A program made the translations under genes and the position numbers. DNA of 64,000 nucleotides, taken from contig NZ_JALPRK010000015.1 in assembly GCF_023195895.1 (NCBI RefSeq), forward strand, positions 62,001-126,000, read 5' to 3'. Below, piece after piece: positions 1 through 10,670 of the stretch (positions are counted from its first letter, which is position 1; every line of letters begins with the position of its first letter). A model generated the notes under the pieces. It searched no databases and was not told the DNA's origin. It worked only from the letters and a program-made list of their open reading frames with translations. Origin of the DNA: Paenibacillus mellifer (lineage in GTDB: Bacteria; Bacillota; Bacilli; Paenibacillales; Paenibacillaceae).

Positions 1-2
1 GT

Positions 3-2045
3 CAAGGTCAAGGCGGTGGTGGAAATCGCGGACCGCAGCAGCAAAACCGCAGCTTTACGCCAAGCAATAACAATAATGGCGGCGGGAACAGCGGAGGCCA
101 GCGCCAAGGCCAAGGTCAAGGCCAGGGGCAAGGTCAGAGAAGAGGAAATAACAATAACAACAATAATGGCGGCAGAAACCAAAGAGGTTTCGATGATAAC
201 CGAAATGGCGCCAATTTTAGAAATAACCGAGGCGGCAAGGGCGGACGCGGAAGAGGTCCACAGCAACCACCACGTGAGAAGATCGACAATACACCGAAGA
301 AGATTATTGTTCGCGGTACGATGACGGTTGGCGAAACCGCCAAATTGCTGCATAAGGACGCTTCCGAGGTCATCAAGAAGCTGATCTTGCTGGGTGTGAT
401 GGCGACGATCAACCAAGAGCTCGACATCGATACGATCCTACTGCTCGCAGGGGACTTCGGCGTTGAAGTTGAAGTGAAAATTCCGGTTGAAGATGATCGT
501 TTTGAAACGATGGAAGAGGTTGACGACGAAGCGGATCTGAAGGATCGTCCGCCTGTCGTAACGATCATGGGTCACGTCGACCATGGTAAAACAACTTTGC
601 TTGACGCGATTCGTTCGACGAACGTGACCGGCGGCGAAGCCGGCGGGATCACGCAGCACATCGGGGCTTACCAAGTTGAGATCAACAACAAGAAGATCAC
701 GTTCCTGGATACTCCGGGTCACGAAGCGTTTACGGCGATGCGTGCTCGCGGAGCGCAGCTGACAGATATTACGATCATCGTGGTTGCCGCAGATGACGGT
801 GTCATGCCGCAGACGGTTGAGGCAGTGAACCATGCGAAGGCAGCAGGATTGCCAATCATCGTAGCTGTCAACAAAATCGACAAACCTGACGCCAATCCGG
901 ATAAAGTGAAGCAAGAATTGACAGAATATGAGCTTGTACCGGAAGAATGGGGCGGCGATACGATTTTCGTCAACGTCTCTGCGAAGCAAAAGCTCGGTTT
1001 AGAAGGCTTGCTTGAAATGATTCTGCTGGTAGCGGAAGTCAACGAGTATAAAGCCAATCCGGACAAACGCGCTCGGGGTGCAGTCATTGAAGCTGAGCTC
1101 GATAAATCCCGCGGTCCGGTAGCCCGCGTGTTGGTTCAGCACGGGACGTTGAAGGTTGGCGACGCCTTCGTCGCAGGGAATTGCTTCGGCCGTGTCCGTG
1201 CGATGGTTAATGACCGCGGACGCCGTTTGAAGGAAGCAGGACCATCGACGCCGGTGGAAATTACTGGTCTGAACGAAGTGCCGCAAGCCGGTGATCCGTT
1301 TATGGTATTCGAAGACGAACGTAAGGCTCGTTCGATCGCCGATAAACGCGCAATTACGCAGCGTCAGTCCGATCTGGGCTCGAATACGCGCGTCACACTG
1401 GATGATCTGTTCCGCCATATCAAGGAAGGCGAGATTAAAGATCTGAACGTGATCATTAAAGCGGACGTACAGGGTTCGGTTGAAGCGCTCAAAGGCGCGC
1501 TTGAGAAAATCGAAGTCGAAGGGGTTCGCGTCAAGATCATTCACAGCGGGGCCGGTGCCATTACCGAATCCGATATTATTTTGGCTGCGGCTTCGAACGC
1601 GATTGTGATCGGCTTCAACGTTCGTCCGGACAACCAAACCAAAGCGACAGCGGAGCAAGAGAAGGTCGATATTCGATTACATCGCGTCATTTACAACGCA
1701 ATCGAAGAGATCGAGCAAGCGATGAAAGGGATGCTTGATCCGGTTTACAAGGAAACCGTTATCGGCCACGCTGAAGTACGTAATACGTTCAAGATCAGCA
1801 AGGTCGGAACGATCGCGGGCTGTATGGTGACTTCCGGTAAAATTACCCGTTCCGCGGAAATGCGTTTGGTTCGCGACGGGATCGTGGTATACGAAGGCAA
1901 GATTGATTCTCTGAAACGTTTCAAGGACGACGCTAAGGAAGTCGCCCAAGGTTACGAGTGCGGGATTACCCTGGACAATTACAATGACCTTAAAGAAGGC
2001 GACGTCATTGAGGCGTTCATCATGGAAACGGTTGAACCGAAGTAA
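3..2045 (+). CDS. infB: Translation initiation factor IF-2 (5' end outside window)
   Basis: GTPase that places initiator fMet-tRNA on the 30S subunit and drives subunit joining. The frame is open from base 3, so the start codon lies upstream; the stop is TAA at 2043-2045. The first roughly 100 visible codons are low-complexity Gln/Gly/Asn/Arg with a QG run near 108-140, which fits the variable N-terminal linker of IF-2. Then come the IF2N-like segment, a G domain with GHVDHGKTT (about 567-593), DTPGHE (about 708-725) and NKID (about 870-881), and the C-terminal domains. rbfA follows 14 bases downstream, as in the usual nusA-infB-rbfA operon. An ATG at 321 in the same frame sits inside the conserved region and is not the gene start. 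Confidence 0.97.
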   Translation, partial: QGQGGGGNRGPQQQNRSFTPSNNNNGGGNSGGQRQGQGQGQGQGQRRGNNNNNNNGGRNQRGFDDNRNGANFRNNRGGKGGRGRGPQQPPREKIDNTPKKIIVRGTMTVGETAKLLHKDASEVIKKLILLGVMATINQELDIDTILLLAGDFGVEVEVKIPVEDDRFETMEEVDDEADLKDRPPVVTIMGHVDHGKTTLLDAIRSTNVTGGEAGGITQHIGAYQVEINNKKITFLDTPGHEAFTAMRARGAQLTDITIIVVAADDGVMPQTVEAVNHAKAAGLPIIVAVNKIDKPDANPDKVKQELTEYELVPEEWGGDTIFVNVSAKQKLGLEGLLEMILLVAEVNEYKANPDKRARGAVIEAELDKSRGPVARVLVQHGTLKVGDAFVAGNCFGRVRAMVNDRGRRLKEAGPSTPVEITGLNEVPQAGDPFMVFEDERKARSIADKRAITQRQSDLGSNTRVTLDDLFRHIKEGEIKDLNVIIKADVQGSVEALKGALEKIEVEGVRVKIIHSGAGAITESDIILAAASNAIVIGFNVRPDNQTKATAEQEKVDIRLHRVIYNAIEEIEQAMKGMLDPVYKETVIGHAEVRNTFKISKVGTIAGCMVTSGKITRSAEMRLVRDGIVVYEGKIDSLKRFKDDAKEVAQGYECGITLDNYNDLKEGDVIEAFIMETVEPK

Positions 2046-2059
2046 GGTGGGTGTCTAAA

Positions 2060-2413
2060 ATGGCCAAAAATCGTACCGGCCGCGTAGGCGAACAGATTAA
2101 GAAAGAACTTAGCGTGCTCATCCAGAGTGAACTGAAAGATCCGCGCATCGGTTTTGTCACGGTGACCGGGGTCGATGTGACGAGCGATTTGTCGCAGGCC
2201 AAAGTTTATCTCAGTGTGTTTGGCGACGAGGAGAAGAAAAATGAATCCTTAAAAGCGATCGAGAAAGCGACCGGCTTCTTACGTACCGAAGTCGGAAAAC
2301 GAATTCGGCTGCGTCACACGCCGGAGTTGATTTTTAAGATCGATGAATCCATCGCATACGGCAGCCGGATTGAGAAGATTCTCGGTGAAATCACACATGA
2401 GCACGAAGAATGA
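2060..2413 (+). CDS. rbfA: 30S ribosome-binding factor A
   Basis: Small KH-like assembly factor that binds the 30S subunit during late 16S rRNA maturation. About 117 residues, the usual family length, beginning [17 protein letters not shown]. The ATG at 2060 is preferred because AAGGTGGG (2044-2051) is spaced well for it. An in-frame GTG at 2051 would overlap that ribosome binding site. It lies directly behind infB and ahead of nrnA and truB, the standard translation-factor operon order in Bacilli. Confidence 0.95.
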   Translation: MAKNRTGRVGEQIKKELSVLIQSELKDPRIGFVTVTGVDVTSDLSQAKVYLSVFGDEEKKNESLKAIEKATGFLRTEVGKRIRLRHTPELIFKIDESIAYGSRIEKILGEITHEHEE

Positions 2414-2443
2414 TATTTCAAATGGAATTAGAAGGAGACGGCT

Positions 2444-3424
2444 ATGCAGACGACCTATGAACGGGAGCTGAGTCAGACCAGAGATTTTTTGACTCAGCAT
2501 AATCATTTCCTGATCGTTTCGCATGTTCAGCCGGACGGTGACGCAGTCAGTTCCACCCTTGTGGTGGGCTGGCTTCTGTCATGTCTGGGCAAAAAATTCG
2601 TAATGGTCAACGAAGGGCCGATCCCGAAGCGGATGCGTTACCTTTGGCGTGCGGAAGAAATTCTCGATTTGTCGGTCACGCCGCTTGACCGCAAGTTTGA
2701 CCATGTGATTTGCGTGGACTGTGCTGATTTCAAACGGGTAGGCATGACGCACGAATGGTTTGCCGAAGGCGCGCAACTGCTCAATATCGATCATCATCCG
2801 ACCAATGACCTCTACGGTACGGTCAATCTCGTCGTACCAAGTGCGGCAGCCACCGCTGAGATCTTATTCGACCTTCTTACTTATATGGGGCTCGATTTGG
2901 ACGAGTCGGCCGCAACAGCGCTGTATACGGGACTGTTGACGGATACCGGCGGCTTCCGGTATTCCAATACATCGCCGAAGGTCATGGCGGCTGCATCCAA
3001 ACTGTTGGAATACGGCGTGGATGGTCCCGGCTTATCCGAGTTGCTGCTGGAACAAATGACGTTGCCGCAGCTGCGCTTACTGACTCGGGCTTTAAACGGT
3101 CTTGAGCTCACGGAAGACGGGAAGATTGGCTGGGTATCCGTAGATGACGAAGATTTAAAAGCGACCGGTGCGGTGCACGAGGACATGGAAGGCATCGTCA
3201 ATTATCCGCGAAATATTCAAGGGGTCGAAGTGGGGCTGCTGTTTAAAGTCATTAACGAACAAGCCGTTAAGGTGAGTATGCGGTCCGCTGGAACTGTTGA
3301 TGTAGCAAGGGTCGCCCAACATTTTGGCGGCGGCGGACATGTCCGGGCAGCGGGGGCTCGAATTGAGGGTACCTTGGAAACGATCATCCCTAGAGTGCTG
3401 GAACAAGTGAGGCTGCAGTTATGA
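2444..3424 (+). CDS. nrnA: Bifunctional oligoribonuclease / PAP phosphatase NrnA (DHH/DHHA1)
   Basis: Degrades 2-5 nt RNA fragments and dephosphorylates pAp in the cytoplasm. 326 residues. The N-terminal DHH domain shows QPDGDAVSS near residue 30, a VDCAD segment and NIDHHPTND near residue 110. The C-terminal DHHA1 domain carries the glycine-rich FGGGGHVRAAGA motif near residue 295. The ribosome binding site AGAAGGAG precedes the ATG. The stop overlaps the truB start (ATGA), which indicates translational coupling. The infB-rbfA-nrnA-truB-ribF order is common in Firmicutes. Confidence 0.95.
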   Translation: MQTTYERELSQTRDFLTQHNHFLIVSHVQPDGDAVSSTLVVGWLLSCLGKKFVMVNEGPIPKRMRYLWRAEEILDLSVTPLDRKFDHVICVDCADFKRVGMTHEWFAEGAQLLNIDHHPTNDLYGTVNLVVPSAAATAEILFDLLTYMGLDLDESAATALYTGLLTDTGGFRYSNTSPKVMAAASKLLEYGVDGPGLSELLLEQMTLPQLRLLTRALNGLELTEDGKIGWVSVDDEDLKATGAVHEDMEGIVNYPRNIQGVEVGLLFKVINEQAVKVSMRSAGTVDVARVAQHFGGGGHVRAAGARIEGTLETIIPRVLEQVRLQL

Positions 3425-4338
3425 ATGCATTCGAAGGCATTTTGCCTATCCACAAGCCGGCTGGGTTTACTTCACACGATGTGGTCGCCAAATGCCGAGG
3501 CATCCTGAAGATGAAGCGAATCGGTCATACGGGCACGCTAGACCCGGCAGTCACAGGCGTGTTGCCATTATGTCTTGGGCGCGCAACGCGAATGGTTGAA
3601 TATTTGCAAGAGTTGCCGAAGGAATACGAGGCGACTTTAGTACTTGGAGTTGCTACGGATACAGAGGACATGACGGGTGAAGTCATCGAACAGGTGGAAG
3701 AGGTTCGGGTCACGGAAGAGGAAGTTCGGCAGGTATTGTCCCGTTTCATAGGAACGATCTCGCAGATTCCGCCGATGTATTCCGCGCTGAAGCAAGACGG
3801 CAAGCGATTGTATGAGCTGGCACGGGAAGGTAAAACCGTGGAGCGTAAGCCCCGCGAAGTGACGATCTATGAATTGGAGTTGCTTGCTTTCCATCCGGAA
3901 GGACCTCATCCCCGGATCTCTTTCCGGGCGTTATGCTCCAAAGGGACTTATATCCGAACACTATGCGTCGATATTGGGCGAGCGCTTGGCGTGCCTGCGG
4001 CGATGACCGAGCTGAAGCGAACGATGTCAGCCGGCATCACGGAGTCGCATTGTCTGACGCTGGATGAGGTTGCGAGGCACGTCGCGGACGGAACGCTGCA
4101 AGAGCATTTATTGCCGGTTGACAGAGCGGTGGAGCATTTGCCGGCTCACATGGTTTCATCCGATAAAGTTAAAGCGGCATTACAAGGTCAAAGGCTGTCT
4201 TCTACCGTGGTATCTCCGGCGGTCAAACGCGGTGAAACCGTGCGGCTTTACAGCCCAGAACATCAATTTTTAGGCGTTTTCCGGGTGGAAGAGGAGACGA
4301 TGGCTGTGAAGGCAGTCAAAGTATTTTTACCCGAATAG
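3421..4338 (+). CDS. truB: tRNA pseudouridine(55) synthase
   Basis: Makes pseudouridine 55 in the T-arm of tRNAs. 305 residues. The catalytic motif GHTGTLDP, whose Asp is the nucleophile in this family, lies near residues 36-43. It is followed by the conserved YSALKQDGKRLYELAR-like segment and a C-terminal PUA-like region. The ATG overlaps the nrnA stop by four bases. The ribF start follows after a short gap, so this is one operon. Confidence 0.96.
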   Translation: MNAFEGILPIHKPAGFTSHDVVAKCRGILKMKRIGHTGTLDPAVTGVLPLCLGRATRMVEYLQELPKEYEATLVLGVATDTEDMTGEVIEQVEEVRVTEEEVRQVLSRFIGTISQIPPMYSALKQDGKRLYELAREGKTVERKPREVTIYELELLAFHPEGPHPRISFRALCSKGTYIRTLCVDIGRALGVPAAMTELKRTMSAGITESHCLTLDEVARHVADGTLQEHLLPVDRAVEHLPAHMVSSDKVKAALQGQRLSSTVVSPAVKRGETVRLYSPEHQFLGVFRVEEETMAVKAVKVFLPE

Positions 4339-4389
4339 AATAGGCCTCATGAAATGCGCATTCCGAGGAAAATTGCAGGTGACATGATC

Positions 4390-5337
4390 ATGGAAACGAT
4401 AAAATTATCATATCCACTAACCGAACGATTTATTGAACAAAATGCTTGCCCGCAAGTGCTGGCGATCGGTCAATTTGACGGGCTTCACCTGGGACATGCC
4501 AGCGTGATTGATTCTGCTGTAAGGCTCGCCGGCGAACTAGGCCTTCCCGCCTCCGTCATGACGTTCCATCCGCATCCGAAGGAAGTCATGAAGAAAGGCG
4601 ATTATGACGGCTATTTAACGCCTCCCGAGGAGAAGGAGCGAATTTTACGTGAAATGGGCGTGGATTTCGTATATATCGTTGAATTTAACGATGCCTTCTC
4701 TCGGGTGAGCCCGCAAAATTTCGTATCCGGCATCCTGGTGCCGCTTAAGGTGCATACAGCCGTTGTTGGATTTGACTTCCGTTATGGGTACCGGGGCGAA
4801 GGAGACGCGGGAATGCTCCGCGAATTGAGCGGCAACGTCCTGGATGTAAACACGGTGCCGCCGTTCCTGATCGATGGAGAAAAAGTGAGCAGCTCGGGTA
4901 TCCGTAAAGCACTGCAGGAAGGCGAGATCGAGCTTGCCAATCGCTGGTTTGGCCGGACGTACTCGTTGAAAGGGACGGTCATGCACGGTGAAAAGCGCGG
5001 GCGCCAGCTCGGTTTTCCGACAGCAAACCTTAAACTGGCGGAACACTATGTCGTACCGGCCAGCGGGGTATACGCCGTACGGGTGACCCACAACGGCACC
5101 ACCTACTCCGGTGTGATGAATGTTGGGGTAAAGCCAACCTTTCATGAGGATGGGAAGATCTTTTGGCTCGAAGCTCATTTATTTGAGTTTACCGGTGAGA
5201 TTTATGATGAGAGCTTGTCCGTGGAATTGGTTCATTATATCCGCGAGGAGCGTAAGTTCAGTTCGCTGGATGAATTGATCGCGCAAATCGGGCGGGATGC
5301 GGACACCGCTAAACGGTTGCTGAAAACTTCCCCATAA
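4390..5337 (+). CDS. ribF: Bifunctional riboflavin kinase / FAD synthetase
   Basis: Phosphorylates riboflavin to FMN and adenylylates FMN to FAD. About 315 residues. The N-terminal nucleotidyltransferase has GQFDGLHLGHA (the family's GxFDGxHxGH motif) and SSSGIRKAL. The C-terminal kinase domain shows GRQLGFPTAN and the MNVGVKPTF segment. The ATG at 4390 is favoured by AGGTGA at 4377-4382. In-frame ATGs at 4354 and 4384 are weaker alternatives. This is the last gene of the infB-linked group before the rpsO promoter. Confidence 0.94.
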   Translation: METIKLSYPLTERFIEQNACPQVLAIGQFDGLHLGHASVIDSAVRLAGELGLPASVMTFHPHPKEVMKKGDYDGYLTPPEEKERILREMGVDFVYIVEFNDAFSRVSPQNFVSGILVPLKVHTAVVGFDFRYGYRGEGDAGMLRELSGNVLDVNTVPPFLIDGEKVSSSGIRKALQEGEIELANRWFGRTYSLKGTVMHGEKRGRQLGFPTANLKLAEHYVVPASGVYAVRVTHNGTTYSGVMNVGVKPTFHEDGKIFWLEAHLFEFTGEIYDESLSVELVHYIREERKFSSLDELIAQIGRDADTAKRLLKTSP

Positions 5338-5354
5338 TCAAGCTGGACATGGCA

Positions 5355-5383
5355 TTTACTTTACCTATCGGCTATGGTATACT
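5355..5383 (+). promoter_or_regulatory. SigA-type promoter for rpsO
   Basis: TTTACT (5355-5360) and TATACT (5378-5383) are separated by exactly 17 bases, just after ribF and about 125 bases before rpsO. This gives rpsO a leader of roughly 115 nt. Inferred from the boxes only. Confidence 0.7.
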
Positions 5384-5389
5384 ATGTAA

Positions 5390-5490
5390 CGTTGTCATGA
5401 GGAAGAACATGTTTTTTCCAAGCGGCAGCAAGAACCTTGGCTTGGTTGCACGGTTTCACCGCCGGCGACGAGGCTAACGGCGATTTGAGA
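5390..5490 (+). promoter_or_regulatory. rpsO 5' leader, possible S15 autoregulatory RNA
   Basis: The leader contains two dyads: CCAAG...CTTGG (about 5417-5444) and CGCCG...CGGCG shortly after. Autoregulatory S15 leaders are known in several bacteria, including Geobacillus. Whether this fold binds S15 cannot be decided by eye. The assignment rests on position and dyads only. Confidence 0.35.
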
Positions 5491-5507
5491 TAAAGGAGGT
5501 GAACAGG

Positions 5508-5777
5508 ATGGCATTGACTCAAGAACGTAAACAACAATTGATCCAAGAGCACAAAACTCATGAGTCCGATACCGGATCCCCTGAGGTGCAAATTGCTATC
5601 CTTACGGAGAATATCGTGAATTTGACGGACCACTTGCGCACGCACAAGAAGGACCATCATTCCCGTCGCGGTCTTCTGAAGATGGTTGGTCAACGTCGTA
5701 AGTTGTTGGCTTACTTGAAGAACAAAGACGTGAGACGTTACTCCGCTTTGATCGAGAAACTTGGATTGCGTCGTTAA
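5508..5777 (+). CDS. rpsO: 30S ribosomal protein S15
   Basis: Primary 16S rRNA-binding protein of the central domain and platform of the 30S subunit. 89 residues, the standard length, starting [13 protein letters not shown] and containing the conserved DTGSPEVQ and DHHSRRGLL segments. The ribosome binding site AAAGGAGGT at 5492-5500 fixes the ATG at 5508. An in-frame GTG at 5499 overlaps that site. pnp follows, the near-universal rpsO-pnp arrangement. Confidence 0.97.
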   Translation: MALTQERKQQLIQEHKTHESDTGSPEVQIAILTENIVNLTDHLRTHKKDHHSRRGLLKMVGQRRKLLAYLKNKDVRRYSALIEKLGLRR

Positions 5778-5891
5778 TTCGAATGTTTGATAAAAGCAGC
5801 CTAGTTGCATGGCGGACGCTGGCGAAGCGTACGTATGCGGCCGGGTTGCTTTTTACCCATTTAGGGCTTGTTACGATAAGCTTCCACGATC

Positions 5892-5912
5892 AGCTCCTTC
5901 AGGAGCTTTTGT
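5892..5912 (+). terminator. Short hairpin terminator between rpsO and pnp
   Basis: AGCTCC and GGAGCT flank a four-base loop and are followed by TTTTGTT. It is short, so partial read-through into pnp is plausible. Confidence 0.5.
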
Positions 5913-6022
5913 TATGAGGACATCTTTCTATAGCTGGGACAGCCATTCATCTTATGAATTGCCGAAAAGCAGGAAATAATGAACTCAGTACCGAACTTGT
6001 ATTGGTGATAAGGAGGGATTTC

Positions 6023-8131
6023 ATGCAGAATCAAGTGAAAATGGATTTGGGGGGGAGACCTCTCATCCTGGAAACCGGCCGATTGGCCAAGCAAGCCAAC
6101 GCGGCTGTTATGGTCCGCTACGGCGATACGGCGGTGTTATGTACGGTTACAGCGTCTTCGGAGCCCAAGGACTTGGACTTTTTCCCGTTGACGGTCAATT
6201 ATGAAGAGAAACTTTATGCAGTCGGTAAAATTCCCGGCGGCTTCATTAAACGGGAAGGTCGTCCGAGTGAAAAGGCTATTTTGGCTAGCCGCTTGACCGA
6301 CCGTCCGATTCGCCCGCTGTTCCCGGAAGGCTTCCGTAACGACGTGCAAATCGTGAACCTGGTCATGAGCGTGGATCAAGACTGCGAGCCAGAAATTGCG
6401 GCGATGATCGGGACTTCAGCGGCGCTTAGCATTTCCGACGTTCCGTTTAACGGGCCGATCGGCGGCGTAGCGGTTGGGCGGGTTAACGGACAATTCGTGA
6501 TTAATCCAGACGTAGCGCAACAGGAAGCCAGTGACATTTACGTGGTTGTAGCCGGTACCAAAGACGCCATTATGATGGTGGAGGCGGAAGCCAACGAAGT
6601 ACCTGAAGAGGTCATGCTCGAGGCAATCATGTTCGGCCATGATGAAATTAAGAATATCGTTGCCGTCATCGAAGAGCTTGTGAAAGTAGCCGGTAAAGAG
6701 AAAATGCAAGTCAAGCTCCATAAGGTAAATGAAGATGTGGACCGGGAAGTTCGCGCTTTTGCCCAGGATCGTCTGGTTGAAGCTGTGAAGATCGCCGAGA
6801 AGCATGCACGTCAGGATGCGATTGATGCTATCAACGACGAAACGGTGGCTCAGTTCGAAGAGAAATACATAGAATCGCCGGAACTGCTTGCCGATGTGAA
6901 GGAAGTCTTGCATGACATCGTCAAGGATGAAGTGCGCCGGTTGATTACCCATGATAAAGTGCGCCCTGACGGTCGTAAATTGGAAGAAATTCGTCCGATC
7001 GAATGCGATATCAATCTGCTGCCACGTACGCACGGCTCCGGTCTGTTTACGCGTGGACAAACGCAGGCGCTTAGTGTATGTACATTGGGGGCGCTGGGTG
7101 ACGTTCAAATTCTTGACGGCATCGATCTGGAAGAATCCAAGCGCTTTATGCACCATTATAACTTCCCGCCGTTCAGCGTAGGTGAAGCTCGTCCACTTCG
7201 GGCTCCGGGCCGCCGCGAAATCGGTCACGGTGCTCTAGGCGAACGCGCGTTGTCGAAGGTAATTCCGCCGGAAACTGAATTCCCGTATACGATTCGTCTT
7301 GTATCGGAAGTTTTGGAATCCAACGGTTCGACGTCTCAAGCGAGCATATGCGCCAGCACGCTGGCGATGATGGATGCCGGCGTTCCGATCAAAGCTCCAG
7401 TTGCCGGGGTGGCGATGGGACTGATTAAAGACGGTGAGCATGTGTCTATCTTGACGGACATTCAAGGGATGGAAGATCATCTCGGAGATATGGACTTCAA
7501 AGTGGCTGGCACCTCGGAAGGCGTTACAGCCATTCAGATGGACATCAAGATCGACGGGATCGACCGGCAGATTTTAACGGATGCTTTGAAACAAGCCCGT
7601 GAAGGCCGGATGTTTATCCTGTCCAAAATGATGGAGCGCATCCAAAAGCCGAAGGAGCATTTGTCTCCATACGCGCCGAAGATCGTCATCATGCACATCA
7701 ATCCGGACAAGATCCGCGATGTCATTGGCGCAGGTGGCAAGATCATCAACAAGATCATCGAGGAAACCGGCGTGAAAATCGATATCGAACAAGACGGCCG
7801 CGTATTTATCGCTTCTACGAACGAAGAGATGAACAGCAAAGCGCGTTCGATTATCGAAGGAATCGTCAAGGAAGTCGTGGTCGGTGAAATTTATGTAGGT
7901 ACCGTCAAACGGATTGAGAAATTCGGCGCTTTCGTCGAAATTTTGCCGGGTAAAGACGGTTTGGTGCATATTTCCCAGTTGTCCACGGAACGTGTAGCTA
8001 AAGTGGAGGATGTTGTGGCGATCGGTGATACGGTAACCGTTAAGGTAACCGAGATCGACAACCAAGGACGGATCAATCTTTCCCGCAAAGCGGTGTTAAC
8101 CGCAGAAACGGAAAAATCCCCTTCCAACTAA
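6023..8131 (+). CDS. pnp: Polyribonucleotide nucleotidyltransferase (PNPase)
   Basis: 3'-5' phosphorolytic exoribonuclease of the RNA degradosome. 702 residues, full length. There are two RNase PH domains; the second contains the FTRGQTQAL and SNGSTSQAS segments. They are followed by a KH domain with GAGGK (about residues 570-574) and a C-terminal S1 domain beginning near [22 protein letters not shown] at 6011-6017 supports the ATG at 6023; an in-frame ATG at 5954 has no such site. Confidence 0.97.
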   Translation: MQNQVKMDLGGRPLILETGRLAKQANAAVMVRYGDTAVLCTVTASSEPKDLDFFPLTVNYEEKLYAVGKIPGGFIKREGRPSEKAILASRLTDRPIRPLFPEGFRNDVQIVNLVMSVDQDCEPEIAAMIGTSAALSISDVPFNGPIGGVAVGRVNGQFVINPDVAQQEASDIYVVVAGTKDAIMMVEAEANEVPEEVMLEAIMFGHDEIKNIVAVIEELVKVAGKEKMQVKLHKVNEDVDREVRAFAQDRLVEAVKIAEKHARQDAIDAINDETVAQFEEKYIESPELLADVKEVLHDIVKDEVRRLITHDKVRPDGRKLEEIRPIECDINLLPRTHGSGLFTRGQTQALSVCTLGALGDVQILDGIDLEESKRFMHHYNFPPFSVGEARPLRAPGRREIGHGALGERALSKVIPPETEFPYTIRLVSEVLESNGSTSQASICASTLAMMDAGVPIKAPVAGVAMGLIKDGEHVSILTDIQGMEDHLGDMDFKVAGTSEGVTAIQMDIKIDGIDRQILTDALKQAREGRMFILSKMMERIQKPKEHLSPYAPKIVIMHINPDKIRDVIGAGGKIINKIIEETGVKIDIEQDGRVFIASTNEEMNSKARSIIEGIVKEVVVGEIYVGTVKRIEKFGAFVEILPGKDGLVHISQLSTERVAKVEDVVAIGDTVTVKVTEIDNQGRINLSRKAVLTAETEKSPSN

Positions 8132-8171
8132 ATAAATCAGTTTGACAACGCAGGTCATCCTTGCGGGAAAA

Positions 8172-8203
8172 GAGACAGAATGAATCAATTCTGGCTCTTT
8201 TTT
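8172..8203 (+). terminator. Rho-independent terminator after pnp
   Basis: A ten-base stem (GAGACAGAAT / ATTCTGGCTC, one mismatch) with a six-base loop is followed by six T residues. Confidence 0.85.
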
Positions 8204-8285
8204 AATGCTTCCGGAAAGGAAGCATATCTACGGGCTTGTCAACATATGATGGGGACAAAAACCGTTTGAGGGGATGAGCTTCAGC

Positions 8286-9332
8286 ATGGGTCGGAACAAG
8301 TTTGCGGTCATCGCGATATGCATTGCCTTTGTCATGATACTGGGGCAGTTTGCCGGCATTCGGGCTTTTGTCGTGGAAAGCTCGGAGGGAGAGGGTGGCA
8401 GCTTCGCTTTCCGCCTAATTAACGACCTGGCAGGAGGGCCCGGCGCTATAGGCTTACAGGACCTTGAAAGCGGCGGGACGACGAAGGGTACAGATCCTCT
8501 TCTGACCCAAATCGTCGATGAAGCTGTAAAGCGGCGGATCGAGCCGGTGGACGCCGTTGTTGACCGGGTCTGGAAAGCCATTCCCGGCTATAACGGCCGT
8601 GAAGTGGATGTTGAGCGCACCTACGCTAAGGCGAAACAGCAACCGGAAGGTGCTGAAATCGAATACGTATACCGCGAGCTGAAACCGAAGGTGAACCTGG
8701 ATGATTTGGGTGCCCAGCCGATTTACCGGGGGAATCCCAATAAGCCAATGGCCGCGCTGATGATTAATGTTGCCTGGGGGAATGAATATCTTACTCCTAT
8801 GCTTGATACGTTGGATAAGACGAAGGTGAAAGCTACCTTCTTCCTGGATGGCAGCTGGTTAAAGAAGAATGAAGAAATGGCTGCAGAAATCAAGCGTCGT
8901 GGCCATCAAATTGAAAATCATGCCTACTCGCATCCGAATATGAGCCAGCTGGAAATAACCCGGGCACGCCTTGAAATCTCCAAGACGAAAGAGCTGTTGA
9001 AGGAGAAGTTGGGCGTGGAGAATCGCTGGTTTGCCCCGCCTTCGGGTGATTATAATATGCAAACCGTGAAGCTGGCAGCAGAGCAAGGACTTAAGACGGT
9101 CTTGTGGACCTTGGATACGGTGGATTGGAGAAACCCGCCGGCATCCCGTATTGTCAGCAAAATTTCCAGCAAGGTGGAGCCGGGCACGCTCATTCTGATG
9201 CACCCCACGGCCTCCAGCCGGGATGCGCTTGAGGGGATGATACAAGCCATCCGCAGCAAAGGATTGATGTTAGGTACGGTGGAGCAGACGTTGTCGCCCG
9301 ATCGGGTCGAAGCCGAGGTTCCGCAGAGTTGA
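8286..9332 (+). CDS. ylxY: YlxY-type polysaccharide deacetylase-like protein
   Basis: Predicted secreted or membrane-anchored NodB-fold protein, linked in Bacilli to sporulation. About 348 residues. The N-terminal hydrophobic segment (FAVIAICIAFVMILG) looks like a signal anchor. The NodB domain occupies the C-terminal half, with intact NHAYSHPNM, RWFAPPSGDYN, DTVDW and LILMHPT motifs. The first motif, normally TFDDG, reads NVAWGNEY, so the metal-binding Asp pair is missing; this substitution is typical of YlxY-like proteins. ATG 8286 lies about 12 bases after GAGGGG; ATG 8274 is an alternative start. It sits between pnp and mlpA as in Bacillus. Confidence 0.88.
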   Translation: MGRNKFAVIAICIAFVMILGQFAGIRAFVVESSEGEGGSFAFRLINDLAGGPGAIGLQDLESGGTTKGTDPLLTQIVDEAVKRRIEPVDAVVDRVWKAIPGYNGREVDVERTYAKAKQQPEGAEIEYVYRELKPKVNLDDLGAQPIYRGNPNKPMAALMINVAWGNEYLTPMLDTLDKTKVKATFFLDGSWLKKNEEMAAEIKRRGHQIENHAYSHPNMSQLEITRARLEISKTKELLKEKLGVENRWFAPPSGDYNMQTVKLAAEQGLKTVLWTLDTVDWRNPPASRIVSKISSKVEPGTLILMHPTASSRDALEGMIQAIRSKGLMLGTVEQTLSPDRVEAEVPQS

Positions 9333-9416
9333 GCTTGCCGCCTTTTTTTGGTAGGATAGGGGTGCATTTATTACAATGCGCAGAAATGCTTCGCAAAACA
9401 TTTAGGAGGGCCTTTC

Positions 9417-10670
9417 GTGAAGAAAACGCAATTAAAAAACGGCCTTCGGGTGGTTATGGAGAAAATACCGACTTGCCGTTCGGTCTCGTTTGGTATTTGG
9501 GTCAAAACCGGCTCCCGCAATGAGAGCCCCGAACGGGGCGGAATATCACATTTTATCGAACACATGCTGTTTAAAGGTACGGAGCGATACAGTGCCAAAG
9601 ATATCGCAGAGCAATTTGATGCGATCGGCGGGAATGTAAACGCGTTTACGTCCAAGGAGTATACTTGTTATTATGCTAAAGTGCTTGATGAGCATTTACC
9701 GATTGCGGTCGACGTATTGTCAGACATGTTCTTCCGTTCCTTGTTCGATGCCGAAGAGCTGCGGAAAGAGAAGAACGTGATCGTCGAGGAAATCTCCATG
9801 TACGAAGACACGCCGGATGATATGGTGCATGATCTTGTATCGCAGGCGGCCTACGGGGAACATCCGCTGGCACTGCCGATATTAGGGACCGAGGAGCAGC
9901 TCCGCGCCATGGAATCCGAGCATCTTCGGGAATATATGCGCGAGCACTACACGATCGAGAACACGGTCATCAGCGTAGCCGGCAATATTGACGATCAAGT
10001 CATCGATCTGCTGGAGAAATATTTCGGCGATTTTTCGAAACGGGGGAACTCCAGTCCGTTAGTTGCGCCTGACTTCTTGGGCGGTCTCCAATTCCATCGC
10101 AAGAAAACAGAACAAAATCATATCTGCTTGTCCTTTCCGGGTTTACCGGTTGGAGAAGAGAAACAGTATGCCATGGTCCTGCTTAACAATGCGATCGGAG
10201 GTGGCATGAGCTCGCGCCTCTTCCAGGAAATTCGCGAGAAACGTGGCTTGGCGTACTCGGTGTACTCCTATCATAGCTCGCATGCGGACAGCGGCTTATT
10301 TACGGTGTACGCGGGTACTGCGCCGCGCCAGACAAAAGAAGTGCTGGACTTGACCAAGGAAATCCTGCACGACGTATCGGTCAACGGGATTACCACCAGC
10401 GAGTTGAGTAAAGGGAAGGAACAATTGAAGGGAAGTTTGATTTTGAGCCTGGAGAGCACCGGTAGCCGCATGAACCGACTCGGCAAGAACGAGCTGATGC
10501 TGGGCAAACATTATACCTTGGATGAAATGATTGCCCGGATCGAGTCGGTGACGATGGACGATGTGAATACAGTGCTGAAGGTTATGTTTAGCCAACCGTT
10601 TTCCCTGGCTATGGTAGGCTCGTCAGATCGCGTGATTTCGGGAGTAAGGAGAGATGAACTTGTCGTTTGA
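9417..10670 (+). CDS. mlpA: M16 family zinc metallopeptidase MlpA
   Basis: Pitrilysin/processing-peptidase family protein. 417 residues. The inverted zinc motif HFIEH lies near residues 44-48, with the downstream glutamate in the [12 protein letters not shown] region. The C-terminal inactive half has the conserved [24 protein letters not shown] segment. GTG start at 9417 with AGGAGG at 9402-9407. The 3' end overlaps dut by 17 bases. In B. subtilis ymxH follows this gene; here dut takes that position. Confidence 0.94.
   Translation: MKKTQLKNGLRVVMEKIPTCRSVSFGIWVKTGSRNESPERGGISHFIEHMLFKGTERYSAKDIAEQFDAIGGNVNAFTSKEYTCYYAKVLDEHLPIAVDVLSDMFFRSLFDAEELRKEKNVIVEEISMYEDTPDDMVHDLVSQAAYGEHPLALPILGTEEQLRAMESEHLREYMREHYTIENTVISVAGNIDDQVIDLLEKYFGDFSKRGNSSPLVAPDFLGGLQFHRKKTEQNHICLSFPGLPVGEEKQYAMVLLNNAIGGGMSSRLFQEIREKRGLAYSVYSYHSSHADSGLFTVYAGTAPRQTKEVLDLTKEILHDVSVNGITTSELSKGKEQLKGSLILSLESTGSRMNRLGKNELMLGKHYTLDEMIARIESVTMDDVNTVLKVMFSQPFSLAMVGSSDRVISGVRRDELVV

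Noticed and set aside
16-324. ORF of 102 codons at the window start
   Set aside because: It is out of frame with infB and only reflects the low-complexity GC-rich linker coding; the infB frame is open from base 3.
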